NCBI GenBank assembly: GCA_026770025.1 | Contig: JAMXDE010000010.1 | Span: forward strand, 2,108,001 to 2,172,000 | Direction: 5' to 3' | Source of the DNA: Craspedostauros australis | Taxonomy: Eukaryota; Bacillariophyta; Bacillariophyceae; Mastogloiales; Achnanthaceae | DNA length: 64,000 nucleotides | In this document: positions 48,883 to 61,798 of the stretch, piece by piece | How the letters are laid out: every line of letters begins with the position of its first letter | Numbering within the stretch: position 1 is the stretch's first letter | The notes under the pieces: generated by a model | What the model was told of the DNA's origin: nothing | The model's database searches: none | What the model saw: only the letters and a program-made list of their open reading frames with translations | Translations under genes and position numbers: made by a program

Positions 48883-51800
48883 TCATTGCATGGTCATGGC
48901 TTGCCATTTGGCTGCATACAGACTCTGCTGAGGGCCTCGGCTGAGCAGCTCGTTATGCGTTCCAGTCTCGACGACCCTGCCGTCTTTAATCACGGCCACC
49001 TTGTCTGCGAATCGCCCCGTGGCCCATTTGTTGGTGGACATCACAGTGGCAGCCCCGGTCCGTCGAATCTTGTTCAGCAACGTCGCTTCCTCAACTTCCG
49101 ACAGCAGAACAGTCGGATCATCCAGAATGAGCACGGACCCCATCAGGCAGCTGTCGATCTTGTCGTTGGATGCTGCCGAGTTGTCGTTGTCAGAGATGGT
49201 CTGCGCCAAGATCTTCGCGAGCAGAAGCTTGGACCATTCGGAAGGCGACAGCACGGTGCTTCGAGGTCGTAAAGGCGACGGTCGCAAGTCCTCCTCGTTG
49301 GCGGTAATCACAGTCGACCACTTCGACGGTAGCTTCGGGAGCAAGGATGTGTACAGCCCCGTGATCTACGCCCATGGTGATCACGACGGAGATGATCATT
49401 ATCATGATGATGACGACGACGGCGATCGCAATCGTTATGGAATGCGTTGGTCAAGTCAACGAGTTGCGATCAAGTGTGCGTATGTTTTTGACAGAGCATG
49501 GTGACATAAGAAATAGTGCAGCAGAATGGCCGCAAAGCCAAGCCAAGCAGAAGGGTAAAGGTGAGCGTCACAAACGAAAGTAAGCAGAATGGTCACACCT
49601 GCAACGACGCCGACACCGATAGAATGCAACGCAATGCAATGTTCATGCAGAAGATCTCAGCCAATCCTATCCACACGTCACGCCACGCTATACCAAACCA
49701 CATGCATATCTGCATCTACACGCACATCCCGGTAAGGGAAGACGTACCTTCATCGACAGCAGCATTGAAGCCTTCTCGACGGCACTCAGCTGCCTCCCCG
49801 GATCGAGCGTCTTGGATCCGTTCAATGGCTCCAGAACCTCCTCTAACGTGAGCCCCGAAACGATGCTGGCGGTATCCGCAGCTGTTCGGATGTCGTTGAG
49901 GAGGATGCCCGTGCGCCGCTTGAGCATGCTGCGATCCCACTTGGCTGCGTCAACACCTCCGATAGAGATGGAGCCTCGAACCTTGCTGGATGACAGCGAT
50001 CGCTTGGGCGGGGAGATGATGGTCTCCGCCAATGAAGTCAGCAATCGCGTCTTGCCGCACCCGTCATCACCAAGGACGACCAAGATTTCGCCATTCCTGC
50101 ATTCGAAGTTGGCGCCTCGCACGGCCCATGCACGTTTGCTCGTATGTGCCGTCCACAAATCTCGCACGGCGATGCCGGCCGAAGGAGACAACGATGCATT
50201 GAACGATATGTCCGCCTGGTTGGAGCTGTCGCTTGCGATCTCAGCAACAGTTTGCGACAAGGTCGACAGGAAATTCATGATAGGGCCGCGTGCATCTGTC
50301 GCGGCGACGATCTTTCCGATTGCCTGCCATGAGAGTATCATCGCGAAGATCAGGTACATCGAGGCATCCAGTATGGAGCTCCATGCGAAGGCGAGTTCCG
50401 TAGATGCGCTCTGACCCGCCAGCAATCCGCTGGCCAGACCGATCGACGAGTTCAGTACTGCGTAAAGCAGGAATGGGGCAATGATGACCATCACTGCCAA
50501 CAATCGAAGGACTGTCACGCGGACCAGAGACCCCGCGATCTCGATGGTTGTGTCAGATGCAGCCGTGGCGGCCGATTGAGATCGCCAACGCTCCAGCACG
50601 TTCTCCACGGAACCATCCTCCGACAGCATGCTGAGACGGTTGGCGCTGGAGGCACCCAACTTTGATAGATGGTCCATGCTTTCCAACGGAGCATGCAGCG
50701 CTTGGTCGTCGTCATCTTCGGCTGGCGGTACAACGTTGCGATTCTCCTCCATGTTGGGAATGACGGACGTGATCGCCAAGGCTGTCAGGACGAGTCCGAA
50801 AAACATGGCCTGCAATGGATGATCAAGGATTGCAGTTGCGCTGGTGGCCACGACCCCCTCCAAGCGCACCAGCATGACTTGCAAGAGCTGCTTGATGTGC
50901 GAGAGTAGCTCCTTCCATGGCACAGGCCACGATCGCCATTCCTGCAGCGATACGATGCCGACGAGTGAGTCCATGATTGCAACAACCCCACTCTGGAGAC
51001 TAGTGGCTGTCATGACGACTAGATGTATCAGCGCAGTGGACACGAACCATCGCAATCGCGATGCTGACACGAGGCTCATTACTTGCGCACTGGTAGCTGT
51101 GCGCATGGAATCTGCCAGTTGATGCTCGACCGGCATGGCCGCCACCAACCGAAGATACAGCTGCCCGTACCGTGACTCGGCCTCCACTGCCCTGGCGACA
51201 CCGTGCGTCAATGCATTCACTTCCGGGTTGATCCAAAGCCTGCTGGTTTGCTTGAGCAGGTAGGCGACGGCGAATGCGAACGGGGCCCATGACAGCAACG
51301 AATCTGCCAGCACCGTGCCAAGAGCTGGGACCGTTTGGGATGCCACGTCCGCAGCAGACCACGCTGAATCGAACGGAATCATGGAGAAGTCGGGGAGTAT
51401 CTTGAAACCAAGGACAAGGAAGAGGGCGCATAGGAAGTCCATATTGCCCTGGTACTGTCCCAACAGCTTCGCCCTCTTCTGATCGTCCGCGGAGAGCAAA
51501 CAGGTGTTCTTGCCGTCATCGCATCGGCTGGTGAGAGATGAAAGGGGCGTCGACACAGTTTCCTGTGAATCCACTCTCCTTCTCCAATCACTCTTGGCCG
51601 AGTTTGTGGAGCTGTTAGCCCCCGCGTTGCTTCGTCGGAACCACCCAAAGATACCTCGTTTTGGGGTATCGTCGTCGTCATCGTGGCTCATGGTGCCCCA
51701 GAACTCTGCGTCGCTGTAGCTGTCACTGCTGCCTCTCCTGAAGAGGCGTTTTGGAGAAGGGATGGATGGGATGAAGCTGCCGATTTTGGACAGAAATCCC

Positions 51801-54379
51801 TGTCTCTCGTCATCGTTGTCGTCATCGCCGAAACTACGTCGGTTCCGTGCGGAGTTCGATGCCGGCATCTGCGACGGTCCACCAACCCCCGCACGGCCGC
51901 CGCCGTTGGAGCTGGATGACGATACCATTTCAGACCATGGGATTCTGGAACCTCTGCGGTCCTGCGCAGCAGCTGCAGCCTTGGACTTCTGGCTGACGAC
52001 ATTTCGCTGTTTGGGCACCGATTGCTGAAGATACGGATTTGTGTTCGTGGATGGGCCGACGGGATATGATGTCCGCATTGACGGCGGCCCTTGTGTGGAG
52101 GCGGATGATGCCGTGTTGCTGTACTGTACACGTTCTTCATTTGGACCTTGGTTGCTCACATTGGAGGTGTTCGCACCGTTTCGATTTGGTGGGGTTGCAG
52201 AACCATCTAAAGCAGGCTCGTACGTCTGCGCACTGCCGGCATTTGCGTTTGCGTTTGCATTTGCACCTGCAGTTTGAGACTGCTGCGTATTTGATGGCGT
52301 TGGAGAAGCCGTGCCCTGCCATTGTTGGCTGACCATTCCCTGTTGTTGGTAGTTCCGGCCTGGGTCGTTGTAGTTGTGGTTGCCGTCTGCGCTAGCCGCT
52401 TCAGGATTCATGGCTCCACCAACAGGGTGGATCATCTTCCGAGCGGCTGTGACAGACGTCCGCGCTGCGGATGCCTTCCTTGCTGCCTCTGCAGCTTTCT
52501 TCTTGGCGATAGCGTCCTCGTATTTCTTCCCGAACGAAGCAAATGCACCGAGCTGCTGGGTGGGTGGCTCCTTCGCTGGTGCTGTCTGATTTGGCTTTTG
52601 TTGCTGTCGCCGCTGTTGCGTCTGCCGTTGGTTTGAAGTTCCACGGCTGTTCCGATTTGACCCTGTCTTGGGATCACGGGCGTTTGTGGGAACTCGTGGG
52701 TTCTGTTGATTCTGTGGCCTTTGTGGCTGCTGTTGCTGTTGCCGTTGCGAAGTTGTGGTTGGTCGTTGCTGACGGTTCGGAGCTCTGGATGGCGCAACCT
52801 GCGTCGTCACGGACGACACCAACCGCGTGGCACGATCCGACACAGCATCCTCCAACGTTGCCAGGCCGTCCAATCCTTTCTCAACCCTGCGCCACAATCC
52901 CATGACAGAGAAGTCTTTGCCAGACTTGTTTGGTTGCCGGTTGGGGTTGGGTGGGCGTTGATTTGGCCTTGGTGGTTTTGGAGTGCGTCCCTGATTAGAA
53001 TTGCGTTGGTGCTGCTGGTGCTGGTGCTGTTGTTGTGGTGGTGGTGGCGGAGATTTCTGGCGCTGTTGTTGATGTTGCTGCAACTGCGGAGGTGGTTGGT
53101 GTCCCCGTTGTTGAACCGGTCTGATCCTTTGCTGTTGCTGTTGTTGTTGCTGCTGCTGCGGTGGGATAGATGTTGAGTTGGTCGTGAGGACATCTTGACC
53201 TCGCTCAGTGTCTGCGACAAATGGTTCTTTGTCTGTAGATGACGACATTTCGCCCGTTGCTTTCATTACTTCCTCCTTGCCTCCCTTCTCAGGTTCCAGC
53301 AGAAGACGACCAATCTGATTTTCAATGTCAGCTTCTGCATCATCTTCCTTCGATGCGGTTGGCGTCATTTCGACCACGATCCTACCGTCCATGGCTGCGG
53401 TCGCCCTTTGCGAGACTCCTTCCGAAGGATCTTTCGGCTTGGCAGCGACCGCTCCTTTCGACTCGATCGTGAGTGTGGCAGTGTTTGGTATCTGCCTGGC
53501 AGCCACTTGGTTATACATCCAACCGTTGTCTTCCCCACGCTTGTCGGTGCTGGCAACACGTTCGTTCGGTTGCTGCTGATGCACTCGGGTTTGTTGCCAC
53601 TGTGACTGTGACTGCGCTGGAAGGTCATGCCCGCCAAGGCTTTCATGGTCCCAGCTGCGTGCATGGATCCATTGGATTCCGTCTTCGGCGGTTTCCTCTT
53701 TCAGGTCTGAACGAGGAACATCGTTGAACCGAGCAGAGAAGCGCTGGTAGTGATCCTCATGATCGATTGCCGCATCGCCCAGTTTCATGTCCTCCATCGC
53801 ATCATCCCAGTGGTCGTCCTTTCCATCTCTCGCGTGATGTTGCGTGTTCACGTCAATATCTCCTGCAGTATGCTTCTCGCCGTTTGCCACACGGTTGGCT
53901 TGCACCATCATGGTGGGCGACATGGACGCTTCATCATTGAGATCCAGCATCATCTCTCGATCCTCTTCTCGAGCTGCTGGCTTGGCACGATCACCATCTC
54001 GTTGCGGCAGTATCAGTTGAGCAGATGATGACGATGACGATGAAGGCGGCGGAGGAGGCAGAGATGTCATTCTGTGTGAGCTATTGACATCAGAGGCGAC
54101 AGCAGATTGGTGCTGTGGAGGCCGCGGCGGGGGAGGTCTTGACGATGATGACGTTGCTGTATCATCAGATGACTGCAGCCGTGGAGGCGGTGGCGGCAAC
54201 CGCCGTCGTTGTTGCTGCTGCTGTCGCTGTGCTGCTGTGTCAAGCAATGACGGCGTGCGAGCTGAACCACCCAACTGACGGACGGTGGATGATGGAGACT
54301 GCGCGGATGAAGCCAGCGCACATCGAGGTTCGCATAGCAACACGCTCAGGTGAGCAAGGAGGACCACCTTCCCTATCAT
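48883..54379 (-). CDS. Large ABC-type ATPase with Gln-rich N-terminus and altered catalytic residues (1704 aa, two exons)
   Basis: Exon 1 (54379-49748) joins exon 2 (49365-48883) across a 382-nt intron (GTACGT..TAG, phase 0). ATG 54379 has A at -3. The N-terminus is a signal peptide (VVLLAHLSVLLCEPRCALAS). About 950 low-complexity residues follow, rich in Gln, Asn, Pro and Ser, with poly-Gln near residue 400. A membrane region with about five or six spans lies at roughly 980-1320. The nucleotide-binding domain has a good Walker A (GDDGCGKTRLL, about 1435). However, the Q-loop Gln appears to be Asn (TGILLNDIRT), the signature reads LSPSEW rather than LSGGQ, Walker B ends ILDDP (Asp for the catalytic Glu), and the switch reads MSTNK (Asn for His). 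The end is ordinary (DKVAVIKDGRVVETGTHNEL). The overall layout is that of a half-transporter. Binding of ATP without efficient hydrolysis is inferred; substrate unknown. Confidence 0.85.
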
Positions 54380-55134
54380 CGTGGCGGATTGTTGAAGGCG
54401 CGCAGCGATCGGTTGATAGTTGTTGTGATGCTTTCAGCCATCCGCCTTTGCAGCTGGTGTTTGTTTGTGCGAGTCTTGTGCTTGTGCTTGTACTCGTCCT
54501 CGTCCTCATGAGGGGGTGTTGATGTCTGTCTCAGGTTTGTGCTGTTGCGTTTTTGTGTTGCTCTTGTGCATGTACGAGCCATGGTACGTGGAGTACCGTA
54601 CTTTCTCTGCGCGTGTGCGAGCGCGTGCGCTGATGTGAGTGGTGTTTCGTGGAAGCAACGGCCGGAAATGATCCACCACAAAATGTGAGAGATTGGTTCC
54701 ACGTGGCGTCACAAATCAACGACAAACCAAGTGGTGCCTCTCTGGATTTGGTTTACTGCGTGGTTCGCAACTGCATGCGAATAGCGTACGGCTACGATTA
54801 AAGCGAGCTACCTATTACACATGTTCACGAACTAATCTTGGGCAAAGCGCGGTAAATCACATCACCCTGCTATGTCTCTCCAGAGGGAGAGAAAGCACGC
54901 AGATACAATTTGTACTCAACTCCCGAGTACCAACAACATATAGTGAAAGGTTATTGTCAGCATTTGTGCTCTTTGTGGTCCACATGGCAGCCTGAAGAAC
55001 TGAGACGTCCATACTCGCCGGCATCCTTCCCCGCGAGTGTATGGAACATGCTTACAGGACGGCGGAGCAGTCAGTCAACCAATTGCGTCTGGGCTGCGCG
55101 GATGTACTAATATGTATGGTGCCGCACTCCACCC
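54380..55134. other. Spacer upstream of the ABC gene
   Basis: No gene is seen. This holds the promoter of the ABC gene (minus) and the 3' flank of the cyclophilin gene (minus). A GTAC-rich palindromic stretch lies at 54567-54602, about 190 bases upstream of the ABC ATG. Repeated GTGCTTGT units at 54470-54500 give a short simple-sequence patch. Confidence 0.5.
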
Positions 55135-56562
55135 TTAGTCCTTCTTCTTGGTGGCGACTTCGCCGCTGTCCACCACTGAGACCTTCTTCGTGGTCTTGCC
55201 GCTGGAGCTTCCGACCTTCTCGACTGCTCTGACAACATTCATTCCCTCCACAACCTGTCCAAAGACAACGTGCTTACAGTCGAGCCAATCCGTCTTGGCT
55301 GTTGTGAGGAAGAACTGACTTCCGTTCGTGTTGGGTCCCGAGTTTGCCATCGACAGCAATCCTGGCTTGCTGTGTGGGATGAAAACATCATTCCATTCAT
55401 CATCGAACTAAAGTTTCCATATCGGATAGTTACATCATGTCGTGGCGGTTGTGTGGCAATAGGTGCCATGTTCGCATGCGTACCCGTATGATGGCAAGAG
55501 GATAAGAGGCGAGAGGTGCAGGGATAGAGTATTCTGACTGTTGAGTCACAAAGAGCAATCACACGCAATGGTTCCTTTTGTCGCAAGTACATAGAGCAGG
55601 ATCATATTTCATCTTGTCCCGACTTCGAGGTATCCATTCAGCCATTGCGCTGCTGTCCCAGGCAAGCAACGCAGCACTCCACTCACCTTCGCTCCGTAAA
55701 TTGATTCACCTCCGGTGCCATTGAAGTTCGTGAAGTCTCCTCCTTGGCACTGTTGGCATTGATATTGGCATTGGTGTTGTTGTTGACGACGATGTTGGTG
55801 GTTGTGGAAGAAAAGCATATCGCACGAATGTAAGAATGTGATTGGCTCATGCTAGCAAGTGCCCATGTGCATGCCCTCGCAAATGTTCAAACGATGCTCA
55901 TTTCGACGCATGTCAACAGCAGAGCGCCGTATGCCTGCAGCTGCCATCACCATGAGCAATGGCAAAAAGCCAAAATCCACATCTTTTGTGCGCGTACTGC
56001 AGTCACAGCGCATGGGATCCTCGTGCTGCATTTGCACTTGTAACGTGCAGCACCTGACTCAAAAATCCCAAAGCCACATCTCAACCATGATCAGAAGCTC
56101 AAACAACGGCAAATTCTCAATTGCTTGTTTGTTTCTTTGTTTCTTTTTTGTTTTCACTGTTTTGCACATGCGCCATCGTGCACATGCAAAACACGCAGTG
56201 TGATCATGCGAAACCAGGGTACGCACCATGAAACCAGGAATGACACGATGGAAGATGCTGCCCTTGAAATGGAGGGGCTTGCCGGATTTCCCAGTGCCCT
56301 TCTCCCCCGTGCAAAGTGCACGAAAGTTCTCTGCTGTACGTGGCACGATGGAAGAGAAGAGCTCAATGACAATGCGCCCCGCCTTGACATCACCAATCTC
56401 CATATCGAAGTAGACTCTGGGATTCTCCTTGAGACCGGAGACTTTATCCACCTTGACGACCTTGAGCTTGGGTGGCGATCCGCCGTCCAGTCCGGTGAAA
56501 CCAGCAAAGATGAAGAACAGCACGATACCGAAGCAGATCTTTTCGCCGAATGAGAGCCCCAT
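55135..56562 (-). CDS. Secretory cyclophilin-type peptidyl-prolyl isomerase (223 aa, three exons)
   Basis: Exons are 56562-56227, 55749-55687 and 55407-55135. Introns of 477 and 279 nt have GTGCGT..CAG and GTGAGT..TAG ends, both in phase 0. ATG 56562 gives an N-terminal hydrophobic segment ([16 protein letters not shown]), so the protein enters the ER or plastid route. The cyclophilin domain is complete: [18 protein letters not shown], the [15 protein letters not shown] junction spanning the first intron with catalytic Arg and Phe, then [29 protein letters not shown], and [14 protein letters not shown] with the Trp that binds cyclosporin in sensitive members. It resembles cyclophilin B. The loop after GAKF ([15 protein letters not shown]) differs from the usual DENF-type loop. 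The tail is Lys-rich without an ER-retention signal. It should speed proline isomerisation during folding of secretory or plastid proteins. A further upstream exon is possible (57186-57100). Confidence 0.92.
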
Positions 56563-56616
56563 CGCCAAGTTGTAGTAATGTTCAAGACGATTCGTGATCT
56601 ACATGGAGTGTTTGTG

Positions 56617-56757
56617 GTGTCATTGTTGGTGTCATTGTTGGTGTCATTGTTGGTGTCATTGTTGGTGCCATTGTTGGTGCCATTGTTGGTGCCATTGTTG
56701 GTGCCATTGTTGGTGCCATTGTTGGTGCCATCGTTGGTGTCATTGTTGGTGCCATTG
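56617..56757. repeat. 12-bp tandem repeat (GGTGYCATTGTT), about 12 copies
   Basis: Nearly perfect 12-base units, GGTGTCATTGTT and GGTGCCATTGTT, are repeated end to end. Read on the minus strand they encode Asn-Asn-Gly/Asp-Thr, but no gene model needs that reading. The array would lie inside the first intron if the upstream signal-peptide exon is used, otherwise just 5' of the cyclophilin ATG. Confidence 0.95.
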
Positions 56758-57099
56758 TGGATGTTCGTCATTGCCATCGTAATCATTGATGGGCCATTTG
56801 AAGTTGGAGGTCGGAAAGATGGACAGAGCATGGGAGAATTCAGAGCAACAGAGTACGAGTATGGAAGCGTGAGCGGATGAAGTGGATGACACGGCGACCA
56901 CGAAATAGATTGGATTGGTGCGAAGTATGGGAAGATGTGATACATGGGGAAGGATGGGAAGAGAGACGAGAGAGACGGTTGCGTGCGAAAGATTCGTGAA
57001 GAATCCGTCTGCAATGCGCATTGGTCATTTCTCGCGGAAGATGCAACGAGAAGGGTGCACTCGCACGGTACGAGTTTAGCACGAGCGCGCAGAACTCAC

Positions 57100-57186
57100 A
57101 AAGTTGGCAGACACCGCATTGGCCAACGAGATCAGAACGATGGCAAAGAGCATCTGCTTGGTGAGTTGGGATCTGGTCGAGAGCAT
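57100..57186 (-). other. Candidate alternative first exon encoding a signal peptide
   Basis: ATG 57186 (A at -3) opens 29 codons, MLSTRSQLTKQMLFAIVLIS followed by LANAVSANF, a textbook signal peptide. It ends exactly at a GTGAGT donor (57099-57094). A TAG acceptor at 56600-56599 in the same phase would join it to an extended cyclophilin exon starting [17 protein letters not shown], giving a 264-residue protein with two hydrophobic segments. The alternative is that the cyclophilin starts at 56562 and this is an unused or separate exon. Confidence 0.5.
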
Positions 57187-59327
57187 GGTTGCGATGATGA
57201 TGTTGCGGCTTGTTCGTTTTGCTTGTTTTGTTTCCTTCGTGAAGTGTTTATGGGCGTGTGGTGTTGGAGCTGCTATCGTTGTTGTCTTTGGGAGACGGAG
57301 ATGGATCCTCTTCTGGTGTGTTGTCTCTCTGTGCTTGCGTGTTGCGCCCCCTTGATGGCAGTAGTGATGTGATGGCGCAATGTTCTGTGTGTCACGTTCT
57401 GTGTTGTTCGTCGGTTTTGTGCTGGGTTTGACCTTTTGAATTTTGAATTGTGATCCATTCCGATGAATCAAACAATGCTGAGAAACAGTTTGCGGTCGCT
57501 TGAGTCAACAGTCTCTTTGTTGTTCTGGGTCACGGCAAGGCGGTCCAAATCACGGACCAAGTTGAACGTGCAAATCTTTCGTTTGTTGGGTTGATGCGCT
57601 CTGATTGGCTGAGAAGGAAGGTAGGACATCCGACGTCATCTGAGCGGTATCCACGTGAAACCACGATTGGGCTTTTTCGTGCAGTCCTCGCCGTGCGGAT
57701 TGCGAGCGAAAAGCAAGATTTGTGTACGGGTGCGCGGACAGACGTCCCGCTTGGAATACCATCAAACGCGTGGCTGTTGGCTGTGGAAGCGGTTGTGAGG
57801 CCTTTTTCTTGAGTTTTTCGGGCGTCGCTGTGTCCTCTCGGTCGTTGTCTCGCCACAGGCCACAGAGACACGACCGTCCTCCCGTTGCGCCCCCAATCCA
57901 ATCTGGAGCCAACCAGCCAGCCAGCCAGCCAACCAACCAGTCACAGACCAATCAAGGCAACACGCAACAACCAGGAATACTTTGTGGTGGGCGGACTGTG
58001 CTCGTGTGGGTCCGAGTAGACTGCCGGTAGATTGTGGCGCCCTGGATCGACAATTGTGTGGCAGAGAGTCGTGCCCACCGAATCGTAGCGCCAGAAAGGA
58101 GTCCCCAAATGATCGATCGATCCATCGTCATCAATAAATTCAATACGGGTACCCACGGAACCCGGCAAGAAGATCATCAACATCAACCACCCGCGGAAAT
58201 CAAGAGAGAGCAACGAGAAGGCGATACGAGCTACGTACCGTGCAACACGCCACGCAATCAGGAAAGTGACGACTTGTGGTGCACCTTGCAACCATCACAC
58301 CCGCTGACCACCAACACAGTCAGAACTCGCACCAACAGTGCCACATCGACGCATACATACTCCAGCAGGGAGGCACACAGGCAAGATACAAGCACAATTG
58401 ACTGAGCATCGTTGGAGAACGAAGCACTGCCATTGAACATCGAGCCTTGAACTTCCTCGGGGGAGATATCATCTTCATTTCAAGACGGTTCACTGCAACC
58501 ACTCTCTGTCTTTCTATCTTTCTATCTAGCTGCAGTTGATTCACTTTCGTCGCTCGACATTCAACTTGACGACATTGCATTGCGTTGCATCACAACACAT
58601 TACGCTACATCGGTTGGCAGCTCGAAGGGAAGTGCACTCACAAACCTCGAGAATTCAGACCAACGACCAACAACACCACGTGTCGGGAACTGGCGCAAAA
58701 ACAGGAAACCAACCACGACAAAACGGACCAAGAAGGAATCGACTCGGCTTGGCTCTATTCCTTTCTTCGCATTTCGCGCGCTCGTCGTCCCATCAACGAT
58801 CCAATCCGTGTTTGCACCACCCCTCTCAGCCAAATCAAGAGCAGAGAGCGGAGGAGAGGAAAGTACTCGACTCTTCATTGATTCGCCAGCATCCAATTCC
58901 CAAGGCCCCAAGCTTTCTCGCCTGTTCTCTCGTCCGGAACGAGAGAACCCGACCGCAGCCAACCAATCGGCAATCAATCGACAGCCACAGTCAACCAGGC
59001 AGGTAGGATCCGTATCCATCTCCATTTCTGACAGTATCGTGCAGAACATCAACAGTGCTACTACTACACGTAGCTCGTAGTTTATCGACGACCTCACCGT
59101 TGGCACCTTTCAGGCACCGGAGCAACCAGCGACCAACTCCGCTAATCTCTGCACTTTCACTGCGTCTGCGTCTCTTTCCGTTTTGCTTCGATCCACAGCA
59201 GAACCGAAAAGATCCGCGCGTACCAATACGCACCGCAAGGCAACACAAAGCGATCCGAATCGAACTTTCCCAAAGCATCATCCCCTTGCGCAGCAACAAC
59301 TGTAACTCCAACTCCGACCACAGCAAG
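57187..59327. other. Bidirectional promoter spacer, cyclophilin / LARP4-like
   Basis: No gene is supported in these 2.1 kb. It separates divergent genes and should hold both promoters. A CCAG/CCAA tandem run lies at 57911-57940, followed by several CCAAT-like sequences. The stretch 58560-59327 is rich in CAA/ACC and resembles the long leaders of other genes here; the frame open from 59055 has no ATG before 59328. Confidence 0.5.
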
Positions 59328-61798
59328 ATGGCCGAATCATCCTCGCTGCGACAAGACGACAACGTCGTCAACAGCAAGAAGCAGGACGCCGACACGAGCG
59401 GCGCCCCAAGCCACGCGGAAGCCAGCGCCATGAGCGCACCAAGCGCCGGATGCGACACCGCGGCCTCCGCTTCTGCTGCCACCAGCGAAAACACCGCTGA
59501 GGCCGCCAACTCGGAGACCAGCTCGGAGGCTGACAACATGGTCGTGCCGGAGGAGGCCAAGGCCGTCTTCGAGATGGTCGCAAGGCAGGTGGAGTACTAC
59601 TTCTCCACCACAAACCTCCAGAAGGACACCTACGTCTCCACCCTCCGTTCCCTCAATGATGGCTACGTCCCCATCTCAATCATCGCCAACTTTGGCAAGG
59701 TGCGAAGCATGGTGCCATACGACAGCATCAACGCTGTCAAGCAGGCAGCCACCACGTACAGCGATCTGCTCGAGATCGTGCAAATCAGCACCGCCACCGG
59801 CAAGAAGGTCGAGCAGGCCAAGGACGCCTCGGACCAGCTGCTTGAAGCCGTTGGTCCCGTCTCCGGAAACCCCATCCCGGCCGAGTCGCTGCTGCCGGTT
59901 CCCAAACCAACCCTGGCGCCAATCCTGTCATCTCCGATCGTCAGCGGAATGTCCGCCGCCGCCTCATCCTACGTCATGCCTGCTGCCGTTGCACCAGCCC
60001 CGGTCGTGCCTGCCATGATTCCCGTCGTGCAGCAGCAGCAAGTCCAGGCCACACCCTCCTCCACTCCAACATCCGCCGTTCAAAACACATTCATCCTTCG
60101 CGAAGTTCCAAGCAACGCCACGGAAGCACAGATCCGTGAGCTCTTCGCGTTCGACAAGTGCCCAACCATCAAGGACCTCCATCCCGATGTCGCCCAGTGC
60201 TGGTAAGTTCGCGCGATGTCGAACCCGATGCCTGCTATGAGTGGAGAAAAAGGCATTGATCTCGTTGCCGCAATCAAGTCAGGATGTGCCCCATCGCATC
60301 GCATTTCTCACCGTCCATCAACTCTTCCTCCCTCCCTCCTTTTTTCTCATCAACTTGCTCACTTACTTCGCTGCATTTCTGCGCTCTCAGGTACGTCACA
60401 TTGGACACTGAATCAAGAGATGATATGCTCATGGTCATGTTCGCGCTCAGAGACAAGCAGTATCCCAACGGCGAACGCATCCAGGTCAGGTTAAAGTCTC
60501 TCCCTTCCGCGTTGGCGGTCGTCAGCGACCCAAATGCCATGCCTGTGCCATCTGCACAGCAGATGGCTCCCGTGTATTCGATGTACCAGCAGCAGCAGCA
60601 ACCAAAGGGCGTCGGTCGTAACAATGGTGGGGGAAGGAACAAGAACAGGAAAAAGAAGATGCCAAACAGCGCGGGTGGACGAGGCAACAGCGCGAGTGGC
60701 AACACCAACAGCATCAACACACATGCGTCGAAGGGATTCAGCGGCAGCTCGGCCAACGCACGCGCGAAGAATGCGGGTTCTGCACAAACCACCCGCCGTG
60801 CCCCTCATGCGAAGGTCGATGGCAGCAACAACGCTGTCAGCGAAAATCAGAACGGCAACAGCAACCAACAGCGAAAGCAACCTTCTTCATCCGAACATAC
60901 ATCTTCTCCGTCTACATCGACCGACAAGGGCGCATCGATCGCGTCAACCGAAACCCAAGGTCTGCAGCAAACACCGAAGCAGTCCAACGCCAAATCCCAA
61001 CCCCCCGCGCCGCCTGCTCTTGGGGAGGAGCAGTTCCCCGCTCTCAACCAACCCGACGGAAATGATCTGCCGCTTACCAAGAGCAGCAAGAACGACGGAG
61101 GCAACGCCGCTGGATCTTCCAAGAAGGTGGAAGTGGAAGTGGCGCCACATGTTACCAGAAGCGGCGGCAACAGCAACGGCGCAAACGATCGTCCCGAAGG
61201 CGATGACAACAGCTCGTGTGCGGATGGGGAGAAGCAACGGGTCTGTTCCGATGGCGCCTCCACCGCCACCACAAGCTCTTCGACGTCATCGTCGAAGCAG
61301 ATGTCGCAGACGCAAAATCAAGTCTCCGCCAGCAACAACTTTCCTGTTGGTGGGTACGCCGCTGCACTGATGAAGGCCGCGCCACCCAAACCACCCACTC
61401 CTGTGGCAACAGCCTCGGGCCAGCCGTCCGCGGCGAATCATGCCAAGAAGGACGACAGGTCCGTCACCGCCACTGACAGTGCCACCAAGTCGTCGAATTC
61501 CCGATCCGGCAGGGCATCTGCTGGCTCCGACAAGACCACAGACTCAAGGCGAGGTGGCGCCGCAGATCGATCCAGACGGGGCCGAAAACAGCAGGAGCCC
61601 CAACCATCCGGACGGTCCAAGAACAAGCCAGGCAAGCACGAAGATGCCGCATCGCAGACACAAGCAACTGCGTCGCCAGCCAATGCCAACCCTGCAGTCG
61701 TCGTAACACCTCCGTCGTGGGGCGGAGGACGTTCATTCGCGGATGTGCTGAAGAAGGAAGACACCGCCAAGAAGAATGCCTCTGCCACCAAACAATAA
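59328..61798 (+). CDS. LARP4-type La-related RNA-binding protein (760 aa, two exons)
   Basis: Exon 1 (59328-60202) joins exon 2 (60391-61798) across a 188-nt intron, GTAAGT..CTCAG, phase 2, restoring QCWYVTLDT. ATG 59328 has A at -3. After about 70 Ala/Ser-rich residues comes a La motif at about 72-130: QVEYYFSTTNLQKDTYV and then GYVPISIIANFGKV, the spacing and wording of LARP4/4B. A second RNA-binding module at about 253-320 follows the LARP4 RRM (NTFILREVPSNATEAQIREL, then CWYVTLD) and spans the intron. The rest is disordered: a Gly/Arg/Lys patch (RNKNRKKKMPN), Ser/Asn-rich stretches, an EEQFPALNQ motif near 500, and SWGGGRSFADVLKKE near the end. LARP4 proteins of animals bind poly(A) and poly(A)-binding protein and stabilise mRNA; the same role is inferred here. 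A PABP-binding PAM2-like motif was not seen. Confidence 0.9.

Noticed and set aside
56617-56757. CRISPR-like or coding Asn/Thr repeat
   Set aside because: Units are 12 bases and contiguous with no spacers; it is a minisatellite, and no spliced gene needs the Asn/Thr reading.
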